Source of the DNA: Micavibrio aeruginosavorus
GTDB taxonomy: Bacteria > Pseudomonadota > Alphaproteobacteria > Micavibrionales > Micavibrionaceae
Reading direction: 5' to 3'
Assembly (NCBI GenBank): GCA_003241285.1
Contig: QFOT01000028.1
Span: forward strand, 1-17,970
DNA: 17,970 nucleotides
In this document: piece by piece, positions 6,686-14,753 of the stretch
Layout of the letters: each line of letters begins with the position of its first letter
Position numbering within the stretch: position 1 is the stretch's first letter
Made by a program: the position numbers and the translations under genes
Notes under the pieces: generated by a model
Seen by the model: the letters and a program-made list of their open reading frames with translations, nothing else
Told to the model about the DNA's origin: nothing
Database searches by the model: none

Positions 6686-8083
6686 TTATATACCCCCGCC
6701 CAAAGCTTTGCTTAGATCAATACTAGACTGGAGCTTTTGTTGTTTAGCCTCAATCTTGGCAATTTCAGAATCAAACAGGCTGCGCTCCGCATCCAGAACA
6801 TCAATATAACCAGAATAACCCGCATCGAAACGCTTGCGCGCAAGCGACGCTGATTCACGTAAAACAGCCACTCGCTTATCCAGAATGGTGGATTTTTCTA
6901 CCGTTTTCTCACGCGTCACAAGGGCATCCTTGATTTCACGAAATGCAACACGCACCGTTTTTTCATAGCCTATATAGGCCTGCTTTTCCCGTGCCGAAGC
7001 CGCATCGACCTGGGCCCTTGCGCGGCCAAAATCCAGAAGAGGAACCGTGGCATTCGCGCCCATGTTCCAGCTCTTTGATCCGCCATCGAACAGAGCATCC
7101 CAATCGCCCGTCGCAACACCCAGAAGACCAGACACGGACAAGCGCGGCAAATAAGCCGCTTTTGCAACACCTATATTGGCATTCGCTGCCGTCAACCTAT
7201 GCTCCGCCGCGATAATATCGGGCCGGGCCGCAATCACATCACCTGCTTCCGCTTGCGGCAGGGATGGAAGATCAGGAAGAATTGTTTTATTAGCCCCTGC
7301 AAAGACCTCAGACTCCATGATTTGCTTAGGTGTTTTACCCAGCAGAACAGAAAGGGATGACAATCTAAGTTCCCTTTGCTGCTCCAAAGCAGGAAGGCGC
7401 GCCTGAGCGGATGTCAACTCGGCCTCAGCCTGCCGCACTATTAAAGAGTCTACATCACCGCGATCTAAACGTTTTTTTTCCAGATCATAAGCCCCTTTGC
7501 GGGTTTTTATGGTTTTCTGCGTGATCGCAATTTGCTCGTTCAGCGCGCCTGTAGCAAAATAATTCGAAGCTGTTTCGGCGGAAACACCTAAGACAACCGC
7601 ACGCGCACTCGCCTCTTCGGCTAGCAATTGCTCACGGGCCGCCTTATCAGCATTCGCCAGACGCCCCCACAAATCTATTTCATATGAAAGTAAGCCGCCT
7701 ACCGCAAAGCCATCTGTCGCGCCAGAAGATGGGAGACCATCCAGATTAACATCGCCACGAGACGCCGCACCGCCAGCTGTAACATTCGGCATTCTATTGG
7801 CACGCGCACTACCAGCAATGGCCCTAGCCTCTTCCACGCGCGCCGACGCAAGTTGGATATCGCTGTTGTAAGCAAGTGCCTCGGCAATCAGTGCATTCAG
7901 CTTCTCATCATTATAAGCATCCCACCATGTGCCGCTCTGCTCCTGGCTATTTTGGCCAGACAATTGCCAGTTTTCGGGAAGCGGAGTACTGGGTTTGCGC
8001 ATATCAGGTGCCAGTGAGCAGGACGCAAGAATGAAGCAAAGAGTAGCCGCTGAGGCCATAAAAAATCCGGATTTGTGCATCAT
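6686..8083 (-). CDS. NodT-type outer-membrane efflux lipoprotein (TolC family)
   Basis: This is the outer-membrane channel subunit of a tripartite efflux system. About 465 residues begin with a lipoprotein signal peptide ending in the lipobox LASC (Cys22 by this start), followed by SLAPDMRKPSTPLPENW, the typical NodT/OprM mature start. Two outer-membrane efflux repeats follow, with the expected landmarks WWDAYNDEKLN, ARANRMPN, GLLSYEIDLWGR, RPDI and VPLLDFGRARA. I prefer the ATG at 8083; a GTG at 8086 and an ATG at 8080 are adjacent alternatives, with AAGGA upstream. It is transcribed away from the TetR gene and the matching membrane fusion and ABC genes, sharing the operator region between them. 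Unusually, it heads the strand that continues into phaC with no visible terminator. Confidence 0.93.
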   Translation of the reverse strand: MMHKSGFFMASAATLCFILASCSLAPDMRKPSTPLPENWQLSGQNSQEQSGTWWDAYNDEKLNALIAEALAYNSDIQLASARVEEARAIAGSARANRMPNVTAGGAASRGDVNLDGLPSSGATDGFAVGGLLSYEIDLWGRLANADKAAREQLLAEEASARAVVLGVSAETASNYFATGALNEQIAITQKTIKTRKGAYDLEKKRLDRGDVDSLIVRQAEAELTSAQARLPALEQQRELRLSSLSVLLGKTPKQIMESEVFAGANKTILPDLPSLPQAEAGDVIAARPDIIAAEHRLTAANANIGVAKAAYLPRLSVSGLLGVATGDWDALFDGGSKSWNMGANATVPLLDFGRARAQVDAASAREKQAYIGYEKTVRVAFREIKDALVTREKTVEKSTILDKRVAVLRESASLARKRFDAGYSGYIDVLDAERSLFDSEIAKIEAKQQKLQSSIDLSKALGGGI

Positions 8084-8102
8084 CACTGAAGATTCCTTTA
8101 TA

Positions 8103-8130
8103 TTGACAAACTACTCAAATCATTTATGAA
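8103..8130 (+). promoter_or_regulatory. Predicted sigma-70 promoter of tetR-exporter genes
   Basis: A perfect -35 hexamer TTGACA (8103-8108) is followed after 16 bases by TATGAA (8125-8130, 4 of 6 matches to TATAAT). A start near 8137 would fall at the edge of the palindrome at 8138-8151, ideal for repression. On the opposite strand, TTGTTC (8152-8157) and TAAATT (8129-8134), 17 bases apart, could serve the outer-membrane gene; that pair is weaker. Confidence 0.55.
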
Positions 8131-8137
8131 TTTATAT

Positions 8138-8151
8138 ATACATTCATGTAT
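8138..8151. promoter_or_regulatory. Likely TetR/AcrR-type operator palindrome
   Basis: ATACATTCATGTAT is a perfect inverted repeat with six-base arms around TC. It sits in the divergent region between the outer-membrane lipoprotein and the TetR gene. A second overlapping palindrome (TTCATGTATGAA, 8143-8154) and an ATGAAT/ATTCAT pair (8126-8131 and 8142-8147) extend the symmetry. The minus strand reads TGAATGTATATA, close to one half of the known AcrR operator (TGAATGTATGTA). It overlaps predicted promoters in both directions. Binding by the adjacent regulator is inferred from position and similarity. Confidence 0.65.
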
Positions 8152-8192
8152 GAACAAATACAAGAGCTCATGTAATACAAGGAAACGTACCC

Positions 8193-8825
8193 GTGCCTAT
8201 GACAATGCACAGAAAAAAAGAGCAAGGGCTCGCAACCAGACAAAAAATTCTGGAGGCGGCGGAAGATATTTTTTTTGAAAAAGGGGCTGCCCTTACAACG
8301 CTTGAACAAATTGCCGACAGGGCAAACGTGACGCGCGGAGCAATTTACGGGCATTTTAAAAATAAGAGGATGCTTTTAGAACATATAATCGATAGTGCCG
8401 TCCTGCCCTTGCTGGATATTTTTCGTGAAACGATATCAAGAGATCCGATACCAAGTTTTGAACAGCTTCAAAAAGCCCACGTTCAAGTTATAACGGATAT
8501 CATTAACAGCGCTGAACTTAAAAAGCGCCTATCCATTGCATTTGTAAAATGTGAATATACGGAGGAATTCGCCTACCTCATCGAACAATCCATCCACTAC
8601 CACGATGAAGTAAGGAATATCTATAAAGTGTTTTTTTCAAGAATGGAAAAATCAGGAATCAAGCTGGCAAAAAATCCGGAAATCATGGCTGATGCGTTGA
8701 TGCTATATGTAACAGGAATGCTAACCGAGTATTTTAAATATCCCGGTCAAACAAATCTTGAGAAAAACATAAATGACTATTTTGACCTGTTTTTCTTCCC
8801 TATCTCATGCCCCTCGCCCGAATAA
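8193..8825 (+). CDS. TetR/AcrR-family transcriptional repressor
   Basis: This 210-residue regulator has a standard N-terminal TetR DNA-binding domain: helices from about 14-29 (TRQKILEAAEDIFFEK) and the helix-turn-helix at 35-58 (TTLEQIADRANVTRGA, then IYGHFKNK). The all-helical C-terminal part, about 60-205, resembles the ligand domain of AcrR/TtgR-type efflux regulators. I accept the GTG start at 8193 because AAGGAA (8179-8184) is eight bases upstream; ATGs at 8199 and 8205 are too far from it. The gene opens the plus-strand exporter operon and faces the outer-membrane gene, so it most likely represses both through the palindrome at 8138-8151 and is released by an exporter substrate. Its sequence is more A+T rich than the exporter genes after it. 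Confidence 0.93.
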   Translation: MPMTMHRKKEQGLATRQKILEAAEDIFFEKGAALTTLEQIADRANVTRGAIYGHFKNKRMLLEHIIDSAVLPLLDIFRETISRDPIPSFEQLQKAHVQVITDIINSAELKKRLSIAFVKCEYTEEFAYLIEQSIHYHDEVRNIYKVFFSRMEKSGIKLAKNPEIMADALMLYVTGMLTEYFKYPGQTNLEKNINDYFDLFFFPISCPSPE

Positions 8826-8839
8826 CAAGGAATATCATA

Positions 8840-9841
8840 ATGAAAAAGAATTATAAACTTATACTTCTTGCGCTGGCCATTCTATCAATAGCGGCAGGAG
8901 GCTATTATTATTCTATAGCAAGAACCAATGATCTGGAAGGCGTCGCCTATGGCAACGGACGTATAGAAGCCCAAAGCATTGATATCGCGACACGTCACGG
9001 AGGCCGTGTACTCTCTGTTCCTGTCGAAGAAGGACAGATGGTTGAAGCCGGGGACGTAGTGGCTGAACTTGATTTAAACGATCTGGCGGCTTCTCTTGCG
9101 GGGGCAAAGGCCAATGTTCGCGCAACAATTCAGCAAAAAGATGCGGCAGCCTCATCGGTTGCGCAAGCGGAATCAGCTCTCACGCTCGCCAGTAAAGAAT
9201 TCTCGCGTGCCGACGAGCTGGCTCGAGAAAAAGCTGTATCGGAAAGTCGCCGCGATCAAGCTTTCAATGCCAAACAATCCGCTGAGGCACAACTTGCCGC
9301 TGCAAAACAAAACCTTGCAAGCGCAACGGAAGCCATTGATGTCGCGCAATCCGAAGTCTCTCGCATCGAAGACCTGTTGAAAGACCAACATCTGACGGCT
9401 TCAAAAGCAGGCCGCGTCCTTTACAAACTGGTAGAACCCGGCGAAGTCATGAGCGCAGGTGGAAAAGCCGTAACGCTGCTCGACCTGACCGATGTATATA
9501 TGACCATTTTCCTGACCACGGAAACTGTAGGGAAATTGCGTCTGGGTGAAGAAAGCCGCATTGTTCTGGATGCGATGCCTGACCTGGCAATCCCCGCGTA
9601 TATTTCTTACATTTCCCCCGAAGCACAATTCACACCGCGTCAGGTAGAAACACGCACGGAACGCGAAAAACTGACCTTCCGCGTCAAAGTCAAAATCCCG
9701 CCCGAGCTGCTCGCCAAATATATCGACCAAGTCAAAACCGGATTGCCCGGCATGGCCTATATCAAAACCGACAAGAAACAGGATTGGCCCGATCGCCTGA
9801 AAGGTGACGCCGCCCTGATGAAAGATGTTAAGAGCAAATAA
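8840..9841 (+). CDS. HlyD-family membrane fusion protein (YhiI-like)
   Basis: This is the periplasmic adaptor linking an inner-membrane transporter to an outer-membrane channel. The 333-residue protein has an N-terminal membrane anchor (about 7-26). The first half of a lipoyl domain follows (HGGRVLSVPVEEGQMVEAGD), then a long Ala/Gln/Ser-rich coiled-coil hairpin of about 110 residues, then the second lipoyl half (ASKAGRVLYKLVEPGEVMSAGG) and a beta-barrel domain. I chose the ATG at 8840, with AAGGAA eight bases upstream and the positively charged MKKNYK before the anchor; a frame start at 8807 would overlap the end of tetR. It is 14 bases after tetR and 5 before the ABC gene. Order and size match E. 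coli yhiI beside rbbA and yhhJ. Confidence 0.93.
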   Translation: MKKNYKLILLALAILSIAAGGYYYSIARTNDLEGVAYGNGRIEAQSIDIATRHGGRVLSVPVEEGQMVEAGDVVAELDLNDLAASLAGAKANVRATIQQKDAAASSVAQAESALTLASKEFSRADELAREKAVSESRRDQAFNAKQSAEAQLAAAKQNLASATEAIDVAQSEVSRIEDLLKDQHLTASKAGRVLYKLVEPGEVMSAGGKAVTLLDLTDVYMTIFLTTETVGKLRLGEESRIVLDAMPDLAIPAYISYISPEAQFTPRQVETRTEREKLTFRVKVKIPPELLAKYIDQVKTGLPGMAYIKTDKKQDWPDRLKGDAALMKDVKSK

Positions 9842-9846
9842 CCCCC

Positions 9847-12576
9847 ATGTTAATTCGCGCAGATCATATAACCCATAGATACGGTAGGGTAGTTGGGCTG
9901 GATGATGTTAGCCTGCAAATACCGCAGGGACAGAGCGTTGCCGTTATCGGGCCTGACGGTGTTGGAAAGTCCACACTTCTCGGGTTGTTCTCCGGCGCAA
10001 AAAAACTGCAAGGCGGCGATCTTTCCATCTTTGATGGCGACGTCCGCAAAAAATATGTTCTCGGTGAATTGCAACAACGCGCCGCCTATATGCCCCAAGG
10101 ATTGGGAAAGAACCTGTATCCGGAATTAAGCATCCGCGAAAATCTCGAATTTTTTGGGCGCCTCTACGGCCACGAGAAAAAAGAACGCGACCGCCGCATT
10201 GATATGCTGACAGCGGCAACGGGACTTAAGCCGTTCCTCGATCGTCCTGCAGGCAAGCTTTCCGGCGGGATGAAACAAAAACTGGGTCTGTGCTGTTCCC
10301 TCATTCATGATCCGGAACTGCTTATTCTAGACGAGCCGACCACCGGTGTTGATCCCTTATCCCGCAAACAATTCTGGACATTGATCGACGATATTCGCGC
10401 CGAACAAAAAGGCCTGACCGTCATCGTCGCAACATCCTATATGGAAGAAGCCGATGATTTTGACTTCGTTGTGATGATGAATGACGGAAAGATTATCGCC
10501 ACAGGCACGCCCGAAGAATTGCGAACGAAAAGCGGCGAAAGCACGCTGGAACGCGCCTTCATCTCCTTCCTGCCCGAAGAAAAGCGCAGCGGTCACGAAA
10601 TCCCCGAAATCCACCTGCGCGATCTTTCCGAAAAAACCATCGCAATTTCTGCCAAAGATTTAACACGCCGCTTTGGCAGTTTTACGGCGGTCGATCATGT
10701 CAGCTTTGAAATCCCAAAAGGCGAAATCTTCGGGTTCCTCGGCTCCAACGGCTGCGGCAAGACAACCACCATGAAAATGCTGACAGGCCTGCTTCCGGTC
10801 AGCGAAGGCACATCATCACTCTTTGGAACGACACTTGTTCCCGGAGACATGGAAAACCGCAAACGGATCGGTTACATGTCGCAGAATTTCTCGCTCTATG
10901 GCGAACTGACCGTCGATCAAAACATCACGCTGCACGCGCGCCTGTTCAACCTTTCCGGGGAGCACGCCGATAAACGCATCGCTTGGCTGTATGACCGCTT
11001 TGATCTTTTAAAATATAAGGATTCACCTTCCGGCGATCTGCCGCTTGGCGTGCGCCAGCGTTTGTCCCTTGCTGTTGCGGTCATTCATGAACCCGAAATT
11101 TTGATCCTTGATGAACCGACCTCCGGCGTTGATCCGGTGGCGCGGGATAATTTCTGGGCGCTTCTGATCGAGCTTTCCCGCAAAGATGAAGTCACCATCT
11201 TTATCTCCACGCACTTCATGAATGAGGCGGAACGCTGTGACCGCATTTCCTTAATGCACGCAGGAAAAGTTCTGACCACAGGTATTCCTGATGATTTGCG
11301 CCGCAAAAAAGGATCGACGACGCTGGACGAAGCCTTCGTGTCCTATCTCGAAGATGCCGTTGCAGAGAAAAACAAAGATGCGGCCGCACAGCCCGAAGAA
11401 AAAAAACAATTCACATCCGGAGCACCCGATCACGCCCAAAGAAAAGAACAAGGATTTTTCTCTAAACTTTTTTCAGCAAAACGCATGAACGCCTATATGC
11501 GGCGTGAAGTCATGGAAATGATGCGCGATCCTATTCGCCTAAGCATTGCAACTCTGGGCACATCTCTTTTGATGCTGGTCTTTGGCTATGGCATCACGAT
11601 GGATGTAAACTCCTTGCGCTTTGCGGCACTTGACCTCGACAAGACAGCGGACAGCCGCGCTTATATTCAAGAACTTGAAGGCTCCCCCTATTTCCTGACG
11701 CAGCCGCAGATCACAAGCGATGCGGAGCTGACACATCGTATGCAAAGCGGCAGTATTTCGATGGCTTTGCAGATACCTCCCGACTTTGGCAAAGACCTGC
11801 ATAGCGGACAGCCCACCGAAATTGCCGCATGGGTGGATGGCTCCATGCCGTTCCGCGGCGAAACGATCGGCGGCTATCTGCAAGGCATTCATGCACGTTT
11901 CCTTCGGGATCGCGGTGAAATGGCCCAAGCCCCGCTGACCGTTGAGATGCGCTACCTCTACAACCAGTCATTCGAAAGCGTCAACGCGATGGTGCCCGCC
12001 GTCATCTCCCTCCTCCTTGTGTTTATTCCGGCTATCCTGTCCGCGCTCGCCGTTGTGCGGGAAAAGGAAATGGGCTCTATCGCCAATATGTATGTCACCC
12101 CTGTGACAAGGCTTGAATTTATTCTAGGCAAGCAGATCCCCTATGTTTTGTTCGCCATGATAAGCTTTACCATCATGCTCGTGATGGCCCTGCTGGTGTT
12201 TCAGCTTTCGATTAAGGGCAGCCTGATAGGCCTTATTCTGGGTGCTACCTTATATGTTTCAGCAACCACCGGACTTGGCCTGCTTATTTCTTCGTTCACG
12301 AAATCGCAAATCGCAGCGCTGTTTGGTGCTGCCATTACCACCATGGTTCCCGCCTCACAATTTTCAGGCTTGTTGCAGCCGGTTAACACCCTTGAAGGGG
12401 GCGCGCGCTGGATCGGCACATTTTATCCAACCGGCTATTTCATGAAAATCAGCGTCGGCACCTTCACAAAAGGACTTGATTTTATAGCGCTGCAACCTTT
12501 CCTGACATCTCTTGCCATATTCACTCCAGCATTGCTCTTTGTGAACGTCTTTCTTTTGCGCAAACAGGAAACATAA
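9847..12576 (+). CDS. rbbA: RbbA/YhiH-type ABC transporter: two ATPases fused to a permease
   Basis: This 909-residue protein matches the length and layout of E. coli RbbA (about 911 residues), reported both as a ribosome-associated ATPase and as an ABC exporter. ATPase 1 (about 1-245) has Walker A GPDGVGKS (35-42), signature LSGG (138-141) and Walker B LLILDEP (158-164), but Tyr198 replaces the switch histidine (TSYMEEA). ATPase 2 (about 265-505) has Walker A with GKTTT (305-309), a degenerate signature LPLG (398-401), Walker B LILDEP (419-424) and a normal switch His456 (STHFMNEA). A charged linker (about 505-545) leads to an ABC-2 permease with six likely membrane helices (about 560-905) and the VVREKEMGS loop. 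Its stop and the next ATG share one base, showing tight coupling with the second permease. The substrate is unknown. Confidence 0.94.
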   Translation: MLIRADHITHRYGRVVGLDDVSLQIPQGQSVAVIGPDGVGKSTLLGLFSGAKKLQGGDLSIFDGDVRKKYVLGELQQRAAYMPQGLGKNLYPELSIRENLEFFGRLYGHEKKERDRRIDMLTAATGLKPFLDRPAGKLSGGMKQKLGLCCSLIHDPELLILDEPTTGVDPLSRKQFWTLIDDIRAEQKGLTVIVATSYMEEADDFDFVVMMNDGKIIATGTPEELRTKSGESTLERAFISFLPEEKRSGHEIPEIHLRDLSEKTIAISAKDLTRRFGSFTAVDHVSFEIPKGEIFGFLGSNGCGKTTTMKMLTGLLPVSEGTSSLFGTTLVPGDMENRKRIGYMSQNFSLYGELTVDQNITLHARLFNLSGEHADKRIAWLYDRFDLLKYKDSPSGDLPLGVRQRLSLAVAVIHEPEILILDEPTSGVDPVARDNFWALLIELSRKDEVTIFISTHFMNEAERCDRISLMHAGKVLTTGIPDDLRRKKGSTTLDEAFVSYLEDAVAEKNKDAAAQPEEKKQFTSGAPDHAQRKEQGFFSKLFSAKRMNAYMRREVMEMMRDPIRLSIATLGTSLLMLVFGYGITMDVNSLRFAALDLDKTADSRAYIQELEGSPYFLTQPQITSDAELTHRMQSGSISMALQIPPDFGKDLHSGQPTEIAAWVDGSMPFRGETIGGYLQGIHARFLRDRGEMAQAPLTVEMRYLYNQSFESVNAMVPAVISLLLVFIPAILSALAVVREKEMGSIANMYVTPVTRLEFILGKQIPYVLFAMISFTIMLVMALLVFQLSIKGSLIGLILGATLYVSATTGLGLLISSFTKSQIAALFGAAITTMVPASQFSGLLQPVNTLEGGARWIGTFYPTGYFMKISVGTFTKGLDFIALQPFLTSLAIFTPALLFVNVFLLRKQET

Positions 12577-13709
12577 TGAATTTTCGCTTCCCCTCCATAC
12601 CTACCGTTGCGCATCTTTGCCGCAAAGAATGGCAATCGCTGTTTCATGATACGGTTATGATGTTCTTCATCGTGTTTTCGTTCACCTTCCTGCTGTATTC
12701 ACAGGCGACGGGAACCTCAACAGACCTCAAACGTGCCTCTATCGGTATTATCGACGAAGATCACTCTCCGCTTTCGCTGAGGCTGAAAGATTCACTGATC
12801 CCGCCTTATTTCAAAAACGTCGAAGAAGTCACCGAACAGCAGGCAGAAAAAGGGCTTGAATCAGCGAAATACAGCTTCGTTCTGCATTTTCCCTCCCGCA
12901 TGGAGGCCGATATTCGTGCGGGAAAAAAAGTCACGGCCCAGCTTTTGATTGATGCGACCATCATCGGGCAAGCGCAAATCGGCTCTGGCTATATCAATAC
13001 AATCATTCAAAAAGAGCTGGCCAGCTATTTCAATGCACAAAACGGTATCCAGCCCACAATCGACCTGATCGTCCGTTATTCCTTTAACCAAGGGCGCGAT
13101 ACAACATGGTTTACGGCTGTGACGTCGATGATCCAGAACATCACGATGCTGGCCATTTTGCTCACCGGCGCGGCGCTGATCCGCGAGCGCGAGCGTGGCA
13201 CGATCGAACATCTTCTTGTTATGCCCATTACGGCGCTCGAAATCGTTTTATCAAAAGTTATCGCCAATGGCGTTGTGATCCTTGTCGCCACGTTCTTGTG
13301 CATCCAGCTTGTCATCCGTCAATGGATCGGTGTTGAGATTAACGGATCAATCACGTTGTTTCTGCTTGCCTCTGGCCTCTATCTCTTTTTTACAACGGGT
13401 CTTGGTCTCTTCCTTGGTACAATCTCACGCTCCATGCCGCAGATGGGCCTTTTGTTTATTCTGATCGTCTTGCCGATGAACCTTCTGTCTGGGGGGTACA
13501 CACCGCTTGAAAGCATGCCTGAAATTTTACAAAAAATTATGAGTGTTGTGCCATCGACCAATTATATCAAACTGGCGCAAGGCATCTTGTTCCGCGAAGC
13601 CGGGTTCTCCATCGTATGGCCCCAAATGCTGATGGTGACGGTTGTGGGCCTTATCCTGTTTGTTTTTAGCACAATAAGGTTCCGCAGTTTTCTGGAACGA
13701 CAAGGTTAA
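12576..13709 (+). CDS. yhhJ: ABC-2 type permease (YhhJ-like)
   Basis: This 377-residue inner-membrane protein has one N-terminal membrane helix (about 27-45), a large periplasmic domain (about 46-175) and five or so C-terminal helices (about 180-372). That is the ABC-2 layout of YhhJ/YbhR/YbhS-type drug and polymer exporters. The cytoplasmic motif IRERERGTIEHLLVMPI is characteristic of the family, as is LLSGGYTPLESMPE near the end. The ATG overlaps the rbbA stop by one base (TAATG). It probably pairs with the permease half of RbbA as a heterodimer. The next gene, phaB, starts 23 bases further on the same strand with no terminator between them. Confidence 0.93.
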   Translation: MNFRFPSIPTVAHLCRKEWQSLFHDTVMMFFIVFSFTFLLYSQATGTSTDLKRASIGIIDEDHSPLSLRLKDSLIPPYFKNVEEVTEQQAEKGLESAKYSFVLHFPSRMEADIRAGKKVTAQLLIDATIIGQAQIGSGYINTIIQKELASYFNAQNGIQPTIDLIVRYSFNQGRDTTWFTAVTSMIQNITMLAILLTGAALIRERERGTIEHLLVMPITALEIVLSKVIANGVVILVATFLCIQLVIRQWIGVEINGSITLFLLASGLYLFFTTGLGLFLGTISRSMPQMGLLFILIVLPMNLLSGGYTPLESMPEILQKIMSVVPSTNYIKLAQGILFREAGFSIVWPQMLMVTVVGLILFVFSTIRFRSFLERQG

Positions 13710-13732
13710 CAAAAAAAGAAAAGGAGTTTATT

Positions 13733-14455
13733 TTGTCACGTATAGCACTTATCACTGGCGCGACCACTGGAATTGGCGCCGCTACAGCAACCGCCCTTAA
13801 GAACGCCGGCTATCAAGTCGCTGTAAATTATAACCGTAACGACGAACAGGCTACAGCCTTCACCAAGGAAACGAATATTCCTGCATATAAATGGGATGTT
13901 CGCGATGCTCAGTCATGCTTGGATGGGGTTCATAAAATCGAGAACGAATTAGGACCGATTGATATTCTCGTGAATAATGCTGGCATTCTTCGTGATAAAA
14001 CAATTCATAAAATGTCCATTGAAGACTGGACAGACGTTATTACAACCAATCTTAACTCTTGCTTCAATATGTCACGCGCAGTTGTTTCGCCGATGAAGGA
14101 GAGAGGATTTGGCCGAATTATCAGTATAAGTTCGGTCAATGGGCTAGCCGGACAGTTTGGGCAAACAAATTACGCAGCAGCCAAAGCAGGCATTATAGGG
14201 TTTACAAAATCTCTTGCACTGGAAACGGCTCGCAGTGGCATCACAGTAAATGTAATTGCTCCGGGCTATGTCCAAACAGCCATGATGGAAAGCATTCCTG
14301 AAGATGTCCTGAAAAAGATTATTGATAGGGTTCCAGTTGGGCGGTTGGCACACCCCGAAGAAATCGCCCGCGCCATTCTATTTTTGGCCGACGACCAATC
14401 CGCCTTTATCACTGGAGAAACCCTCTCGGTGAATGGCGGACTTTATATGCAGTAA
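13733..14455 (+). CDS. phaB: Acetoacetyl-CoA reductase (NADPH), PHB pathway
   Basis: PhaB reduces acetoacetyl-CoA to (R)-3-hydroxybutyryl-CoA, the direct monomer for PhaC. The 240-residue short-chain dehydrogenase shows the nucleotide motif GATTGIG (9-15), NNAGILRD (81-88) and the catalytic triad Ser134, Tyr147 and Lys151. The stretch SSVNGLAGQFGQTNYAAAKAG closely resembles PhaB of Cupriavidus necator (SVNGQKGQFGQTNYSTAKAG as I recall it) and distinguishes it from generic FabG. It starts at TTG 13733, set by a strong AAGGAG (13721-13726) six bases upstream; no ATG fits the conserved N-terminus. It follows the exporter permease by 23 bases and precedes the phasin-like gene. No thiolase gene (phaA) lies in the window. 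Confidence 0.95.
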   Translation: MSRIALITGATTGIGAATATALKNAGYQVAVNYNRNDEQATAFTKETNIPAYKWDVRDAQSCLDGVHKIENELGPIDILVNNAGILRDKTIHKMSIEDWTDVITTNLNSCFNMSRAVVSPMKERGFGRIISISSVNGLAGQFGQTNYAAAKAGIIGFTKSLALETARSGITVNVIAPGYVQTAMMESIPEDVLKKIIDRVPVGRLAHPEEIARAILFLADDQSAFITGETLSVNGGLYMQ

Positions 14456-14495
14456 AACTGAGTATTTCTAAACAAAAAACATAAGGAGAATAGCA

Positions 14496-14747
14496 ATGAA
14501 CAAACGAAACCCCTTTCTAGGCAATTTTGAAAATGCACAGGAAGAATTTAAAAAAATACAAGAACATCAGAGTAGCCTCGTTTCAAACTTTTTAAAAAAC
14601 GGCATGGCGTTGCAGAAGAAGCAATATGAGTTGATGACAAACCTCGTGCAGAATCAAATAGAATTCGGCAATTCTTTCTTTTCTGAAGCCTTGAGCACTA
14701 TTAACGACAATGTGCATGCTGCGATAAAAGAGCAAAAAAATAAATAG
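14496..14747 (+). CDS. Short phasin-like protein
   Basis: Phasins coat PHA granules as amphipathic helices. This 83-residue protein is predicted to be almost all helix, without Cys or Trp. Its pattern recalls phasin domains: NFENAQEEFKKIQEHQ near the start, then KKQYELMTNLVQNQIEFGNSF and an EALSTINDNVHAAIKEQ tail. It is shorter than most phasins, usually above 100 residues. The ATG has AAGGAG (14483-14488) seven bases upstream, the best ribosome site in the window, consistent with an abundant granule protein. It lies 40 bases after phaB and 6 before the DUF4105 gene. Family assignment rests on composition, context and weak pattern similarity, so a different small helical protein is possible. 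Confidence 0.72.
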   Translation: MNKRNPFLGNFENAQEEFKKIQEHQSSLVSNFLKNGMALQKKQYELMTNLVQNQIEFGNSFFSEALSTINDNVHAAIKEQKNK

Positions 14748-14753
14748 ATTTTT

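Noticed and set aside
8807..9841. HlyD-family gene starting at 8807
   Set aside because: This overlaps the tetR end and adds non-signal residues; the ATG at 8840 has AAGGAA at the right distance and a typical basic N-terminus.
9847..12576. Second ATPase as a dead domain because it lacks LSGG
   Set aside because: LPLG followed by a normal Walker B and switch His is, as I recall it, a recurring pattern in double-ATPase exporters of this type, so it is better explained as an asymmetric site than as decay.
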